A DNA stretch of 64,000 nucleotides from Purpureocillium takamizusanense (lineage: Eukaryota; Ascomycota; Sordariomycetes; Hypocreales; Ophiocordycipitaceae). Under the pieces are notes generated by a model that saw only the letters and a list, made by a program, of their open reading frames with translations, was not told the origin of the DNA and did not search any database. Position 1 is the first letter of the stretch; each line of letters starts with the position of its first letter. The stretch is taken from assembly GCF_022605165.1 (NCBI RefSeq), contig NC_063075.1:1240001-1304000 (forward strand). Direction: 5' to 3'. Positions 1 to 11,939 of this stretch are shown one piece after another. Both the position numbers and the translations under genes were made by a program.

Positions 1-2940
1 ACATCAGGCTGCGCAGACTTTGCAATCCGAGTCCTGCTCGAAACCTCAAGCTATGTATAGTTGTACACTGTGTTATGCTTGTTGCATTCTTGTTTTGCAA
101 GGGCGTAGAGGGCTCTCGTGGTGCATGGCTTAACAGGCTACAAGCCCCGCCCGGCAACAGGCACCGCTCTGGAACTCCAGCGAGTTGACAACTGTCAAAT
201 CAGGGTCACGATGTTGGACTGACCACGGTAGCCAAGAATAGTGCACAACGTACGATGTACGGTTTGCCGCAACCGCAGAGAAGGGATTCTGCTCGGGAAG
301 TACAAGAAGATGCCTCCACTGCTGAAGGGGGAGTCACAGCTCGCATTCGTGAAAAACCGATACGCCAAGGAAAGGACTCGGGTGCACATGCTCCGCAGCT
401 GCGACTTGCACCCCTCCCTTCTCCTAGGACTACTATGTCCAGCACTAGTCGCGTTCAACTCGCGATGCAACTCGTCCGGTGTCAAGTCGGCGAAATCATA
501 AGCACCTATCCAGGTTGGTCTGGTATGTCAATATCGGTGATCGAGATACGCCTGTTCAATACTTGCTCTACAGCATTGTCGTACCACAATGCATGTGAGC
601 GTCTTGCTTCGGGAACGTGCCGCGAGAGACAGCTTGCCGTTCACGTGGGTCGCGCCGTAGTAGCGTTGCCCTTCATGTCACACGAAGCAGGCTGTTTTCC
701 GAGGATGAGAGGACCTAGATGAAGTCCGAACATGTCGACCTGACCAACACGAAACACAATTGTCAATAGCGCTTCCGTGTATTTGGCCGAATCGAAACCG
801 CAACGTGTACTTCGTACGAGGCTCGAGCATCCCCGGAGTCGCCATAGCTAACGCCGCAGGAGATGCCCCGCCCAGATGACTGACTGCTAGCAGATCTAGT
901 ACAAGTTTAAGACCAGACTGAAGCGCAGACTTTACGAATACTACTAGCAACGATCGGCTGGGGTGGCGATATGGCGGTTGCGCGGGAGGCTGTTCGGGAA
1001 CGGCAGGCGGCTCCCGCAAACGCGAGTATGGGTACGTCCGCGGACCGTGCGATACGATGCTCAGTTCTAGAACGCGCGCGCGTTGGTTGCGCATGAACCG
1101 ATGGCGCCGCGAGCGTGGCGAACTATGCGAGACGTGGGGAAGCGACGGCCGAATTGCCCCAGTACGGCCGCATAGGCGCGCACGTTCCATGGAAGTTGAC
1201 GGGAGGCCCCTTTGAAGAACGTGCGAAGATTTCTACCAAGGGGCTCGCCGGAGAAGCACGGGGCTCAACATCGCCAGCACGGAAGCAGGTTGGCTCCATT
1301 GTAGTCAAAGCATACACATACAGGGCTGGGTTTTCTTTTGACGTGGCCTATGCGCAGACGATGACAACGACGACGCCGGCGACTGAGAAGTGACGGGCGC
1401 AGAGATGGAAGCCCCAAGGCAATACCTTGCGCAGCCAACACTACTTGCTTGGGAAAGGGTTGCCGTACAATGTAGACGGTGACTAGTATTACTTGCTGCG
1501 GCGCAGGTTGGCCGAATGGGGAAGCTGGGGGCCGACACGCACATGAGCGGACGAGCTGTCCGTGACGGCATCAGCAGGCCGCGAGCGTGACCTCGCACAT
1601 GGCAGGCCACACCTTGCGTGTCTGAGCCGCTGCGGGAGAAGGGCGATGCTTTTTCGCAGAGGCCGCGCGCTCAGACAGGATCGCCTGCGACTAGGATTCG
1701 AGGTAGGACCGATAAGCAGGAGTCGCGAGATGCCACGGGCTATGCAAAAGGCGATGAGAGTACGGTGTCGTAGAAGAGACCGAGTGTTGTAATGAACAAT
1801 CCTTGAGAGCTAGCGGTAGCGGCATAGGTTTCGATGTTGGTTGGGGCGCGCCCGAAGGAGCGTCCAAGGTCCACGGATGTCTCGCATCACCTAATAAGAG
1901 TGGACTCTGTGTTCATACCCTCTTTCTTACCGGCTGACGCGCCGTATCCGCCGATAATGCCGTAACTCGTTCGAGCGTGTACGTCTGGAGGGGATCGTCC
2001 CCAACACACAAGGTTCGATGAAGGCTGGGTGAGCGGGCGTCGCATGACCCCTTCACACCCTTGATACTACAGAGCGTGCCTGACAGACTTTGCATGATCT
2101 GGCCCAGCCAGGTGTTGAGGCCGGCTCCGAGGCCAGCAAGCTATGGAGCAAGTGGTGAAAGGAACATAAAGCGCCGGGCAGTGGCTGCGCCCTCGCTCGA
2201 CGCTGTCGCTCACTTCACTTCACTCGTGTTGTCCAGCATGGAATATTGACCGCGGCGCCTCCATCCGCGCCGAGCCCGGGTTTACTTTTACCTGTATGTT
2301 GACTCGCGGTGTGCGGAGGATGGCTTTGACGGGTCCCGAGGAGACATCAACTTGCTTCTGGTGTGATGGGCTCTCGGCCTTCGTGAATAGTACTGCACAC
2401 TTGCACACGCATGCTTCAAGCGTACTACGCAGTATGCTCGCTCACCTACTGTCTCCGTGGCCTGTGCTGGAGTTGTGCCCTAAGCGGACGTAAATCTGGC
2501 CCGCTGTTGGTCGAAATTGCCGGAACCGCACCTAGTCGAAGAGTGTCTCGCATACTGCACGGAGTAGATACAACCTCATGGCAGACACACCTCCACCCCA
2601 TCCGCACTCGCTTGAAAAGTACCGGCGCGCGGATGACAAGCAGGAGCGAGCGCTCGCAAGACGGCCCGGTTCGAGGGCATGGCACGTTGGTTCACTCCTC
2701 CTGTGTCCCCCCCCCCTCTTGGCGCACCGGCCGGCGTCTTTCGGGATGCCCGCGACGGTGGAGGTGTCGGTGGTGGTGGTGGTGGGGGGCGGACGTGTAT
2801 GCGCGCGACAGGGGATGGGGAGGTAGGGATGACTTGCGAGTGAGACGCCTCCAAGGCGCGGTCATACGGATCGCTAGCTACTTGTTGGAGGATGCAGAGT
2901 GGATGCTGGCAAGCAAGGGGGAGAGAGGAAGTGAGAGTGT
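1..2940. other. intergenic region, no supportable gene
   Basis: Nearly 3 kb without a credible coding region. Open frames here are short, overlap on both strands, and show no domain, signal peptide or splice-linked continuation. The stretch contains one palindrome-like GTACTTCGTAC (807-817), a ten-base C run near 2707-2716 and a GGT-rich low-complexity stretch near 2760-2790. The last few hundred bases probably belong to the promoter of the neprosin gene. A gene ending just outside the left edge cannot be excluded. Confidence 0.6.
807..817. repeat. GTACTTCGTAC palindrome-like motif
   Basis: GTAC and GTAC arms around a TTC centre. The same motif recurs in other intergenic stretches of the window (5317-5327, 30158-30168, 63215-63224 without the first G, and a reverse-complement form near 48539). 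Confidence 0.6.
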
Positions 2941-2951
2941 CGAGAAATGGG

Positions 2952-2958
2952 TATAAAA
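2952..2958 (+). promoter_or_regulatory. TATA box of the neprosin-family gene
   Basis: TATAAAA lies about 190 bases upstream of the neprosin start codon, and a second TATATAAA lies at 3015-3022. A pyrimidine-rich stretch follows (CTTCTCTCGGTCCTCC). This is a typical strong fungal core promoter, and it fits a secreted, inducible protein. Confidence 0.6.
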
Positions 2959-3144
2959 GGGCGCTGCGCACGCCCGATGGGAGACGGCTCCAGTCAGTAC
3001 AGAGACACGGCTTTTATATAAACTTCTCTCGGTCCTCCGCCTATATTTCCACCTCAGCATTTCTCACAGCGGTAGAGAGAGTGTGAGAGAGAGCGCTTGT
3101 CGCCGACACATCGCAAGTGCAGGAGCAAGAACAGCCCAGCAGCC

Positions 3145-4419
3145 ATGCAGTTGACCTCGTTCAAGGCGCTGGCGCTCGCCGCCGCGCTGCTGCAGACGCC
3201 CGCGTCGGGGGCGCCCGTCGTCGAGGGCCACGCCGCGCCCGCCGCGAGCCACGGCCTGCCGGTGGTGTACACGACGACGACGTCGCACGGGCAGGTCGTC
3301 GACTGGGTCAAGCCCGAGTCGCAGGGCAGGCTCGCCAAGACGCCGGGCGCGCCGCCACCTCACAGCAGGATCAGCAAGATCATGACGACGGGCGGCGGCG
3401 GCCCCACGGGTCACGGGCGCGGCGTGACGCCGAGGATGGAGCAGCTCCTGCGGGATCCCGAGATGAAGGGCCCCGCCGGGACGGTGCCGATCCTCCGGAC
3501 CGCGGGAAGACCCACTCTGCCGCCGAAGCGGCTGCCCCACTCCGAGGACAACGGCGCCGGCATCGCATCGTCGTCGTCGTCCGGCAACGGCAGCGACAGC
3601 AACATCCACCCGCGGTCCTACGCCGGGACGCACTGGTACGCCAGCTCGAACCAGTACGTGGACAGCCGCGGCGGCATGGCCACGTTTAGCCTCTTCAGCC
3701 CCTTCACGCAGCGCGGGTCCGACTTCTCGCTGATGCAGACGGCCGTGGTGCGGGGCGGGGCGCCGCACGCCGGCACGGGCCCCAAGGACCAGACGGTCGA
3801 GGCCGGGTGGATCGCGTACCCGGACCAGGTCTCCGGCACGCACCTGTTCGCCTACTACACCACCAACGGGTACAGCGCCGACGGCGACAACGTGGGCGGG
3901 TGGAACCGCGACCACGCCGGCTGGGTGCAGGTCGACTCGGCCATCTACCCGGGCGTCGCCTTCGCGCCCCTGTCCGTCGACGGCGGAACCCAGTACGAGA
4001 TGGAGATTTGCTACCAGCTCATCGACGGCAACTGGTGGCTGTGGGTGCTCGACCGCTGGGTCGGCTACTACCCGGGCGGCCTCTTCGCCGCGGGAGGCGT
4101 CAACGCCGCCGACACGCTCGCCGGCCACTCGGACCGCATCCACTTCTACGGCGAGATCTACAACAGCGAGGACGACATGACCACCACCGACATGGGCAGC
4201 GGCCAGTTCGCAGAGGCCGGCTGGACCCACTCGGCCTACCAGCACAACATTGTCTACTACGACCTCAACACCAAGCCCTACGACTACGATGCCGGCAACC
4301 TGTTCGTCATCAGCGACCCGAACCGCTACAGCCTCGTCTCGCACTTCAAGTCGGGCAGCGAGTGGGGCAGCTACATGTACCTGGGCGGACCGGGTGCCGG
4401 CGGGGTCATTGGCGGGTGA
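3145..4419 (+). CDS. secreted neprosin-domain glutamic peptidase
   Basis: Intronless, 424 residues. The ATG at 3145 is chosen because a classic signal peptide begins there (MQLTSFKALALAAALLQTPASG); the open frame extends upstream only through a non-ATG start. After a Pro/Gly-rich propeptide-like region (about residues 25-145) comes a neprosin domain (about 170-424). It is rich in aromatic residues, and its candidate catalytic glutamates lie in VEAGW and in FYGEIYN, matching the two-Glu arrangement of the neprosin (G3) family. Family members are secreted, acid-active, proline-cleaving endopeptidases. Codon use is extremely biased to C/G in third position, more so than in most neighbours. That bias keeps a 426-codon antisense frame open, which I treat as a shadow. 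It stands alone, with about 5 kb of non-coding DNA downstream. Family confidence is high; the substrate is unknown. Confidence 0.85.
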   Translation: MQLTSFKALALAAALLQTPASGAPVVEGHAAPAASHGLPVVYTTTTSHGQVVDWVKPESQGRLAKTPGAPPPHSRISKIMTTGGGGPTGHGRGVTPRMEQLLRDPEMKGPAGTVPILRTAGRPTLPPKRLPHSEDNGAGIASSSSSGNGSDSNIHPRSYAGTHWYASSNQYVDSRGGMATFSLFSPFTQRGSDFSLMQTAVVRGGAPHAGTGPKDQTVEAGWIAYPDQVSGTHLFAYYTTNGYSADGDNVGGWNRDHAGWVQVDSAIYPGVAFAPLSVDGGTQYEMEICYQLIDGNWWLWVLDRWVGYYPGGLFAAGGVNAADTLAGHSDRIHFYGEIYNSEDDMTTTDMGSGQFAEAGWTHSAYQHNIVYYDLNTKPYDYDAGNLFVISDPNRYSLVSHFKSGSEWGSYMYLGGPGAGGVIGG

Positions 4420-5310
4420 TGGGGCGGCAGAGACTGGACATGGACATTATCGTCATGATGGCGGTGGTGGTGGTGTAGGGTGTGAAGAATGTTGGTGAAG
4501 CGGCCGGGGGGAGCGGAGAATGCAACGCGGGCGACACGGGAGACCACTTTTGCAACTCGGTTAGAAACGGAATCAGTCGCGATCTGGTAAATATGCCGGC
4601 AGTTTTGGCTGTTTATAACGCAGATTTAATACTTTGTACATGTCACACATTGCACACCCCGTTCCCCGTGCATGTCTTTCACACACCAGCTCGCAAGTCA
4701 TCAAGCGGAGCCCACGGGGGAGAAAACCAACCCCAAATGCACGTCATGCGTGGCACGACGCGTCGGGCACGTCTCTGCTCTGGGACATCCGCCCCATCGT
4801 ACGCCTAATTACCTTGCGGCATCTGCCACCGCTGAACGCCGTTTCGCACCTGCGGCCAATGGCGTCTTGCAGTCCTCACCGGAAATCGGCGCGCGGAACG
4901 AACCCATGGCAAGTTGGGGGCAAAGCGAACGAACAGGAATACTACTAGCCCTCACACGCCCCTTGTCGAGGTCTTTTTTTCCAAGACAGAAACCTCGCTT
5001 GGGTCTGGATGCCCCGTTCCCTCAACGGGAAATGCAGGCCGTGGCGGCGGCGGCGCGAAATACATACATGCGACTACGTTGGTGCGGACGGGGCGTGGCC
5101 ACATATGCACGACGGCAGTGGTCTGCTCCTGCACCTCATCAGAGTCAGCGTCTTGTCGCGGCGCCAACGATGTGTGTAAAAGGGGGAGAGGAGGTTGGTG
5201 CGGGCCGTGAACGGAGGCAGGAGAAGAAAAAACGACGACATCGACGACTAATACTACGGACAAAAAAAATTAAAAAAAAATTCTGCTTCTTCGCATGCAG
5301 CAGCTTTGAT

Positions 5311-5327
5311 TACTCCGTACTTCGTAC
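5311..5327. repeat. TACTCCGTAC/TTCGTAC compound motif
   Basis: TACTCCGTAC runs directly into TTCGTAC, so two overlapping palindrome-like units share the central GTAC. Variants occur at 21255-21265 (GTACGGAGTAC) and near 49980 (TACGGAGTAC). Confidence 0.55.
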
Positions 5328-8300
5328 ATGTGCGCATCCTTCTCCAAGCGCTCTGCTTGGCGCGCCACCTTGCCCCCCGTCTGCATGCTGTCATGGGGGA
5401 GGGGAGGGGGGATCGTCAGCCCGAGTGGTTCTTTTGGCCGCTGGCGGCAGAGGCATATCGCCGGGCGGCCGACGATGAAGAGCAACGTCGCGAAAAGCCT
5501 GGCCCGCAGAAGCTGGCTGCGTGAGTGATTTGCAGCCAGAGAGCACAGGCGGTGGACGTGGCTGGCGGCTCTCTCGCTGCGCGCAGGTAAAAGGGGGCGG
5601 GACTCATTATGCAGGTCGCCCCAATGCGGCCTTGCCCTTGGTTCAGGTGTCGTCCGAGATGTGAGCTACTGGTGCTCGACCAGGAAAGGAGTCAGCGGAT
5701 TGTCCACGTCAGTCGGAATCATCGAGCCGGTTCCCTTGGCTAGTCATCCGGCGTCCACTGACGGCCGTCAAATGGGCAATGGCACGCGGGAGGACGGGTC
5801 GCGCCATGATGCACGGCACGGTCATCCTTTGGCCAGATATTGCACCTGGAGAGAGCTGGAACCGGAGACTGGTTGGTCAGACGGGCGATACTGCACGAAG
5901 CTTGAGCGAACCACCACCAACTAACTGATGACTGCCTTGTTCGTTGCCCTTGGACATGCTTGGCCAGTGGCGCAGTCGTGCAGCAGTAGGGCGGCCACTC
6001 GGTTGGCTTTGCGTAAACATGACGATGCGGAAGCGCAGCGACGGCTTCCGATGGTACACAAAAGGGCCGCTTCCTCTCCGACCCTCGCAAGCGCCTAGTA
6101 TTACTAGACTCGGTGTCGCCAAGTGCCCGCGAAGCGGCGTCGACAACCCTTGGAGCGACTCTGCTTCGTCGCAGATACAGACGCCCAAGAGACGTGGACT
6201 GGCGGGCGTCCATGTCAAAAGAACGAGCGAAAGAGCTGTGCCAACGGCGGACCTAGTTGATCACCTATCAGGAGACATGACGCCCTGGACGGACCCTCCC
6301 CTTCGGCCGGGCCAACAGGGCTGATCTCCCGAGAAGAGGGGCGGCGGCAACCCCTGGATTATTGGATCCTCGGATCTTGGGTGATCTCGAGATGGTGGTG
6401 GTGGTGGCACTGCGACGCCTCGTCCGGGCCGGGTGCGGCAACCACCACGACCGCCGCCACCACCTGGCAAACGCCTTCGCTTCACGCACCCCATCGTCGG
6501 TCCTTGGCTGCTCGGTGACGGTACGGTCGGGCGTCACGAGCTTTTCTGCCCCGGACCGAGGAATTCATCGGCGGCGGCGACGGCGGCTAGCCAGGGACGG
6601 AGGGATGCCGCGTCGACCCGGCCGGCACTTTGTTGCGGCCGCAACGCAGGATCAGCAGCGTCGATCGAGCGAGAAATGACCAGGGCGGCGGGCGAAGGAT
6701 TGCAGGTGGCCGTCATGCTGCCACCGAGCGAGACACCCTCCTCACGTGTATGTACCACGTAGTACGTAAAAATGCCGTTCTGTCAAGGACAGGGGTCGGA
6801 GGTTACGACGTCGGGGGCGGACGTTGGCATCTCGACTCAGTACCTAAAACTAGTAAACGGCAGCGCACAGGGGGCTGTAGTAAGTTAGCAGACAACGAAG
6901 TCCGTGCTGTGCGGTTCGCGAGGGGACGAGACCTAACTACTATTCATACCAAACGATGCTTGCCGTCCACGGCTGTCTGCTGGTGTTGGAGGTCTTTCAC
7001 GGACCGTCTTCTTCCAGCAACGGGCATAGTTACTGTACGCCTGAATCCATCGCCTGCCCACCAGCGTCCACCCACCGCAGGGTCTTGCAGCCCCCCGGCT
7101 CTGGCCCAGACAGCGAAACGGAGTGGCGTGCGCGCTGAATAAGGTACCTAGACGGTAAGGATTTAAGCACGATCGGACGCCAGGGGTCCTGTCTCAGCAG
7201 CCGCTAGAAGAAGAGGAAGACGACGACGATACCGGCGCCGACGGAGCCGGCGGCGGGCGCAGACGCCAGCTCCAGCGTGCTTGTTTGGCCTCGAGAGCCG
7301 AGCTGAACAGAGCGTATATACCTAGTACAGAAAAGCCAGTCAGCTACGTACCAACTTACATGCTATGCCGTCGGCGTTGATCCATTGTTTGAGGGATTCC
7401 TTTGGAGTCGAGGCGCCACACACGCACACATCGGCCCACCGTCCCTGAGCGCGCGCGCTGATGGGAGGCCGTCTGAGAGGCGGCGACGGTGGAATTGCCT
7501 GTCTGGGTGCGACATATGTGTAGGACCTATCATATCTGTACTGAGGTTAGCATGTATGTGCGTACTTGGGTATGTGCTACTCGTGGGCGTACGGGGGACA
7601 GACAGACATGAAGCAATCTCGCGCCTGCAGGAGCAGAAGCAGGCAGCGACGGCGGCGCCATGGAGGGCCCCGCCTCCACCTAGGTATCCTTACCGAACCT
7701 CATCAGTGACTTTGGTAACTACCTAGTACCTGTGGTGACCTCGGCCACAGGGCGCGGGCTCGCTCACTGCAATCAGTGCAGCGCCCCGGGCCGCCTGTAG
7801 AGGCCGCATGGCACAGGTCATTACCCGACTCCATCCTTTCGTACAGGTAGCTCTAGTGGGTAACCTACCTGTAGCTTCCATGATCGGCTGCTGCGTTTGC
7901 ATGGTTCAAGTTGGCTGTGGACCTTGCTCTATGGAGGTGCCCTCCAGTGTGCCGTCGCACTCCGCCGTGCTGCATCAGGCCCGCTGGAACCCCTCCACTC
8001 CATCCGGCGTTTGGCAGCTCTCCTGTGCTGCTGCATTCCATCATAGATGAGAGGTTGGAAGTCACATGCGTGCGTCTCAGTAACTTACCTATTCAACGAA
8101 CGTGCTCGACTGAAGTCTCTGCGGTGCACTTGACTGCCCTGCGAACCACCGCATCCACGGTAAGGGTCCAGCGGTCCCCGCGTCCTCAGCCCAAACGGCC
8201 AACAAGCAGCAGGGCACGCACGGCCTGCAGGCAACCCGCTGGCCCCGGCCCTGTTGCAGGTGCGCCGTCTCACAGCGAAACACGGCCGCTCACCATGCCC

Positions 8301-8334
8301 AAGATATGGAATACCTACCATTGAAGGTAGGCGC

Positions 8335-8346
8335 CTACCTAGGTAG
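8335..8346. repeat. perfect 12-bp palindrome CTACCTAGGTAG
   Basis: CTACCTAGGTAG is its own reverse complement. Its TACCTAGGTA core recurs at 20836-20845, and an interrupted version lies at 20719-20738. No coding function is visible; it may be a protein-binding site or a remnant of a small dispersed element. Confidence 0.6.
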
Positions 8347-8831
8347 TGAAGCGTACAGCCAAGGTGCAAAACATTTTCCTGCCGTTGTTAAGACGCATGT
8401 ATGTTGAGTATAGCCGCTAAGCAACCAGGTACGGAACCTTCAATTAAACCCAGCGCTGCTTGCTGCTACAATACTATTGCCTTCTATAGCAGGTGCTAGT
8501 AGCTACTGCTAGGCCACGGTCTTGGTGCGCTGCTGGCCTCTCCATCTAGTACGGGGTTCCATTTCATGAGCCCTGCGGAGGAGGAAAGACCCCCAGCATC
8601 CTTAGCCCGTGGCCGCCATCGCATCAAGTGCCAAAACCAGCAGAACCGGGCCTAACTACAGGGGGAACGGGAGCTCCCCTTCCCGTTGCGCCCGCGAGCC
8701 GCGAGGGGAAACGTGACGTGAGGCGCCTCCGCCTCCCAATTCAATCTGTCAGGGCACACCCCCCCGCCCGATCCCCATCAGGTTCCACCCCTGAACCGGC
8801 ATCGCCTGTCAATGCCCTGGGGGGAGGGGAA

Positions 8832-8846
8832 GGGGGGGGGGGGGGG
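8832..8846 (+). repeat. 15-base G run
   Basis: An uninterrupted G homopolymer preceded by further G-rich sequence, followed 16 bases later by an A8 run. It lies about 600 bases upstream of the next start codon. Homopolymer length should be treated as uncertain. Confidence 0.7.
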
Positions 8847-9449
8847 TCCCAGGTCCTGCAAAAAAAAATAATTAACAGTCTTTTTCCACCATTCTGCTCA
8901 CAATTGTTCCTCTCTCCTGACCAGACAAACTTCAGGTCACGAGGAGATCTGTCCTTGACCCTCGCGGATCGTCCTCGTCTCCTCCCTCCTTCTTTTTGCT
9001 CTCCCCTCCCCGAAGCTCGCCCGCCATCGCCTCTCCTGGACCTCTCTAGGTCCAGCCCGTCCATGCAGCTCGACCCGTGGTGCTAAGCCAACAGCAGTTG
9101 CTGCCGTCGGTGCTGCTGGTGCTGCCACCGCCGCCGCCGCCGCCTCCAGCACTGCCGTTGCTTCTCATCAACTGCTAGGCCGGTGCTGCAGCTCTGCTTC
9201 TCGACACTCGCTCACTGGCTGCTTTGCTTGCCTGCTTGCTTCCCGGTCTGGCTCGCCTCGCCCGCCCCTCGACGCTCCTTATGGTCCTGCCAGAACCTGC
9301 TCCAGCCGAGGAGCTGCACTCTTCTCCCAAAGCCCCTTCTGCTTTGTAGTCTCTGCCGTCGAGACATTCCACACTCTTTTTTCTTTCCTGTCCTAGGCTT
9401 CCAGCCCACCTTTTCCTTTGCAGCTTACTCTGGCCCGCCGATTCACGTC

Positions 9450-11432
9450 ATGGCCACCCAGGCTCCCGACTCCAGCCAGCCCTCCAAGACGAGCGCCCCA
9501 AAGGACAAGAATTGCCCCTACTGCGGGCAAGCCTTCACCTCGTCCTCCCTCGGCCGACATCTCGATCTATATATCAAAGAGAAGAATCCCAAGCCTCCGG
9601 ATGGCGTACACGATGTCGAGGCTATACGCAAGCTCCGGGGTGGCATCACGAGGCGGCACCCCAGGGGCTCGGTTGGCGGGAGGAAGGAGTCGACACCCGC
9701 GGGCACGCCCAGACAGTCCTCGGCCAAGCGGGAGACGTCGGCCCCCGAGGCCGAGACGTTCAAGCCGGCCACCATCCCCAAGGACGGCCAGTACGCCGTC
9801 GACTCGACACTCAGCAAGTTCCCTTTTACGCCGCGGTGGGAGGCGACGGGCGTCATAAATGACATCCCCGGCAAGGGATCCTGGGAATCCGGCGACACGC
9901 CTCAGGACCCCGCCAGGCGCCCCAGCATGCAGCGTACCGTCAGCAAGCAGGCCGCCCAGAAGGCCCAGTACGACGTGAAGCAGAAGCTGGCAGATGCCAT
10001 GGACACTGCTCGGGCTGCGGAGCTTGCCCTGCGCGAGCTCCTCAGCTCGTGGCGGGCGGCCAAGTCAGTTGAACCCCTGACCCTGCTGCTCGTCTCCTCA
10101 GATGTTAGTAGGCACGTGGCTAACGTTGTTTTTAGGCAACACATTGACAACAACTCGATGCCCTTCGACTTTGATCCCCTGTCCCTCGACTTCCCCGCCC
10201 TCACGCTCCAGTGCCTTTGCCCGCCCCCAACCCTCTTCTCCTCCACCCAACACCCGACATCGACCTCCTGGTCTGTGCAGTCGCCGGGCCAGCGCGAGTT
10301 CGGCGCCCTGCAGGCGTACTTTGAGGAAGAGTTTCGCGCCTGGAAGATTGCGTGCGCTTCCGCCACGACAGCTGCTTACGAGGAGCTCACCTACCCACCC
10401 TCGGGCAACCCGCATAAGGATGCTCGCGATGCCGTCAAGAGGGCGGAGAAGACTGCCGAGCACCTCGAGAAGCAGGTCGAGGAGCATCTGCAGTCGGCCT
10501 ACGACGTGTGGGACACCCTCCCGGCTGCGCGGCAACAGGAGCTATGGGTACTGGAGCTGGCCCGAAGCGTCGGCAGGAAACACAAGGAGTCGGAGAAAAT
10601 GAAGGAGCAGCAGCACAGGCTGCAGCAGGAGAACGCCAATCTGAAGATGCAGATTGACCAGCTGAACCGATTGCAGCAGCCTCGCGAGTTCAAGCTGCTG
10701 TCGCCGACCACCATCCCCATTGAGCGGGATCTCATTAGCCATGCGTACGAGCAGGGCGTCAAAGGGGGCAAGAGCGTGGGGTTCGATCTCGAGGACCGCC
10801 ACCAGGATCTCGGCACCGTCGTGACGAGGTCAATTGAGCGCTGGAAGAACGTCATTACGTCGACCCGGGTCACGACAGGCGGTATGAGCGCCCAGAAGTC
10901 TCTAGACCAGGCCGCTCAACCCCCCGGCACCGCGCCGAGCCCGTCGCATTCGCAGCCGCAGAGCGTCTCCCAGACACCCCAACCGCATCCCTCGTCTCAT
11001 CACCCCCCGAAACCCCTGTCTACCGCGAGCACTAACGGACCCGCGAGCGAGCCCACAACGTCCGCCAGCAACACCGGCCCGCCTTCCATCGAAGAGGAGA
11101 TGAGCGACCAGGACGCCGACGCTGAGATGGAGGATGACGACAGCTTCGCCATGATGAATGCCTCGCCGGCCAAAACCGCCCACGCCCCCCTGCAGCAGCA
11201 GGCGAGCCTGGACGTACCCCGGACCCGCGGCCTGGTGCAGCAGCAGCAAAGCGCCACCCAGGACATGCGCTTCATGATGCAGAACGGCGCGGGCAGCCCC
11301 GTGGGCAGAGCGGGCATGACGATGAGCCGCTCCATGCCCAACATGGCCATGGCGATGCAAGGCAACCCGATGCAGGGCGGCGACATGGGCATGATGCAGC
11401 AAGTTCGTGGCGACCCCATGTACATGGAATAA
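9450..11432 (+). CDS. conserved fungal protein, CxxC...H motif and coiled coil
   Basis: The ATG at 9450 starts MATQAPDSS; the frame is open upstream only through a non-ATG start in a CT-rich leader. One intron is inferred at 10064-10135 (GTCAGT donor, GCTAAC branch, TTTAG acceptor). It is 72 nt, a multiple of three, and stop-free, so it would be missed by simple ORF calling. Spliced product is about 636 residues. Near residue 30 is a zinc-finger-like motif, CPYCGQAF followed by GRHLDLY; the expected last cysteine of a C2HC/UBZ finger is tyrosine here. A coiled-coil stretch follows (LQQENANLKMQIDQLNRL), then a Pro/Ser/Gln-rich region, an acidic patch and a Met-rich C-terminus. This suggests a nuclear or scaffold role, but I do not know a function. 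Confidence 0.8.
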   Translation: MATQAPDSSQPSKTSAPKDKNCPYCGQAFTSSSLGRHLDLYIKEKNPKPPDGVHDVEAIRKLRGGITRRHPRGSVGGRKESTPAGTPRQSSAKRETSAPEAETFKPATIPKDGQYAVDSTLSKFPFTPRWEATGVINDIPGKGSWESGDTPQDPARRPSMQRTVSKQAAQKAQYDVKQKLADAMDTARAAELALRELLSSWRAAKSVEPLTLLLVSSDVSRHVANVVFRQHIDNNSMPFDFDPLSLDFPALTLQCLCPPPTLFSSTQHPTSTSWSVQSPGQREFGALQAYFEEEFRAWKIACASATTAAYEELTYPPSGNPHKDARDAVKRAEKTAEHLEKQVEEHLQSAYDVWDTLPAARQQELWVLELARSVGRKHKESEKMKEQQHRLQQENANLKMQIDQLNRLQQPREFKLLSPTTIPIERDLISHAYEQGVKGGKSVGFDLEDRHQDLGTVVTRSIERWKNVITSTRVTTGGMSAQKSLDQAAQPPGTAPSPSHSQPQSVSQTPQPHPSSHHPPKPLSTASTNGPASEPTTSASNTGPPSIEEEMSDQDADAEMEDDDSFAMMNASPAKTAHAPLQQQASLDVPRTRGLVQQQQSATQDMRFMMQNGAGSPVGRAGMTMSRSMPNMAMAMQGNPMQGGDMGMMQQVRGDPMYME

Positions 11433-11939
11433 AGACAGTGTGCCGGTAATGTCGGATCCGGCTACATGTATTCAGTGAGCAGCAAGGAGAAATGGTGGAA
11501 AAAAAATAAAATCTACAGGGGAAAGGGGGGGTTCCTTGATTGAATGAGCGACAAACAAGCGACTTGTATAACGATAATGGACGGACCTTAGACCGAGCAG
11601 AGTTTTATTCTTGCTCATGATGTGTTAATACGAACCACTTTTGGATATAGTATTGTACAGGGTCACCCGGGGCAATACCGTCAGTGTTGATCAACTCACG
11701 TGCTTTGGTGTGGGTTTGTGATTCTTCTTGCATTTATTATCCCGAGTCTACATACGTACGCTCTCAAACGTCTTGTAAGATAGTACTACGCATAAATACT
11801 TCGTAGAGTGGAGAATAACACTCTCCGTCTGTCCCTGTCTGTGGTTCTCGTCCAGCACATGTGCTCGCTAGTTGCACATTGATCCTACACACCTCCATCT
11901 GAGGATTTCTTATATTTACATTGTGCGTCGAGGCACAAG
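11433..11939. other. convergent 3' intergenic spacer
   Basis: About 500 bases between two convergent genes. The sequence is AT-richer than its surroundings, with AAAAAAAATAAAATC near 11500 that could serve in 3'-end formation. No gene seen. Confidence 0.5.

Larger units (their letters stand above)
4420..8900. other. long intergenic region without supportable gene
   Basis: About 4.5 kb. The longest ATG-initiated frame (4672-5478, 268 codons) has simple GC-driven composition, crosses homopolymer runs of T and A, and shows no domain or splice signals. Other frames overlap each other on both strands. The stretch holds TACTCCGTACTTCGTAC (5311-5327), a perfect 12-bp palindrome (8335-8346), many TACCTAGG-like sequences between 7100 and 8350, and an A-rich stretch near 5262-5281. 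I see no RNA gene here. Confidence 0.55.

Noticed and set aside
3064..4344. 426-codon minus-strand frame antisense to the neprosin gene
   Set aside because: A shadow of strong GC3 bias; Val/Gly/Arg/Ala-rich with no ATG-supported start or domain.
4672..5478. ATG-initiated 268-codon plus-strand frame
   Set aside because: Crosses T and A homopolymers, no domain or signal peptide, simple GC-driven composition; looks like chance.
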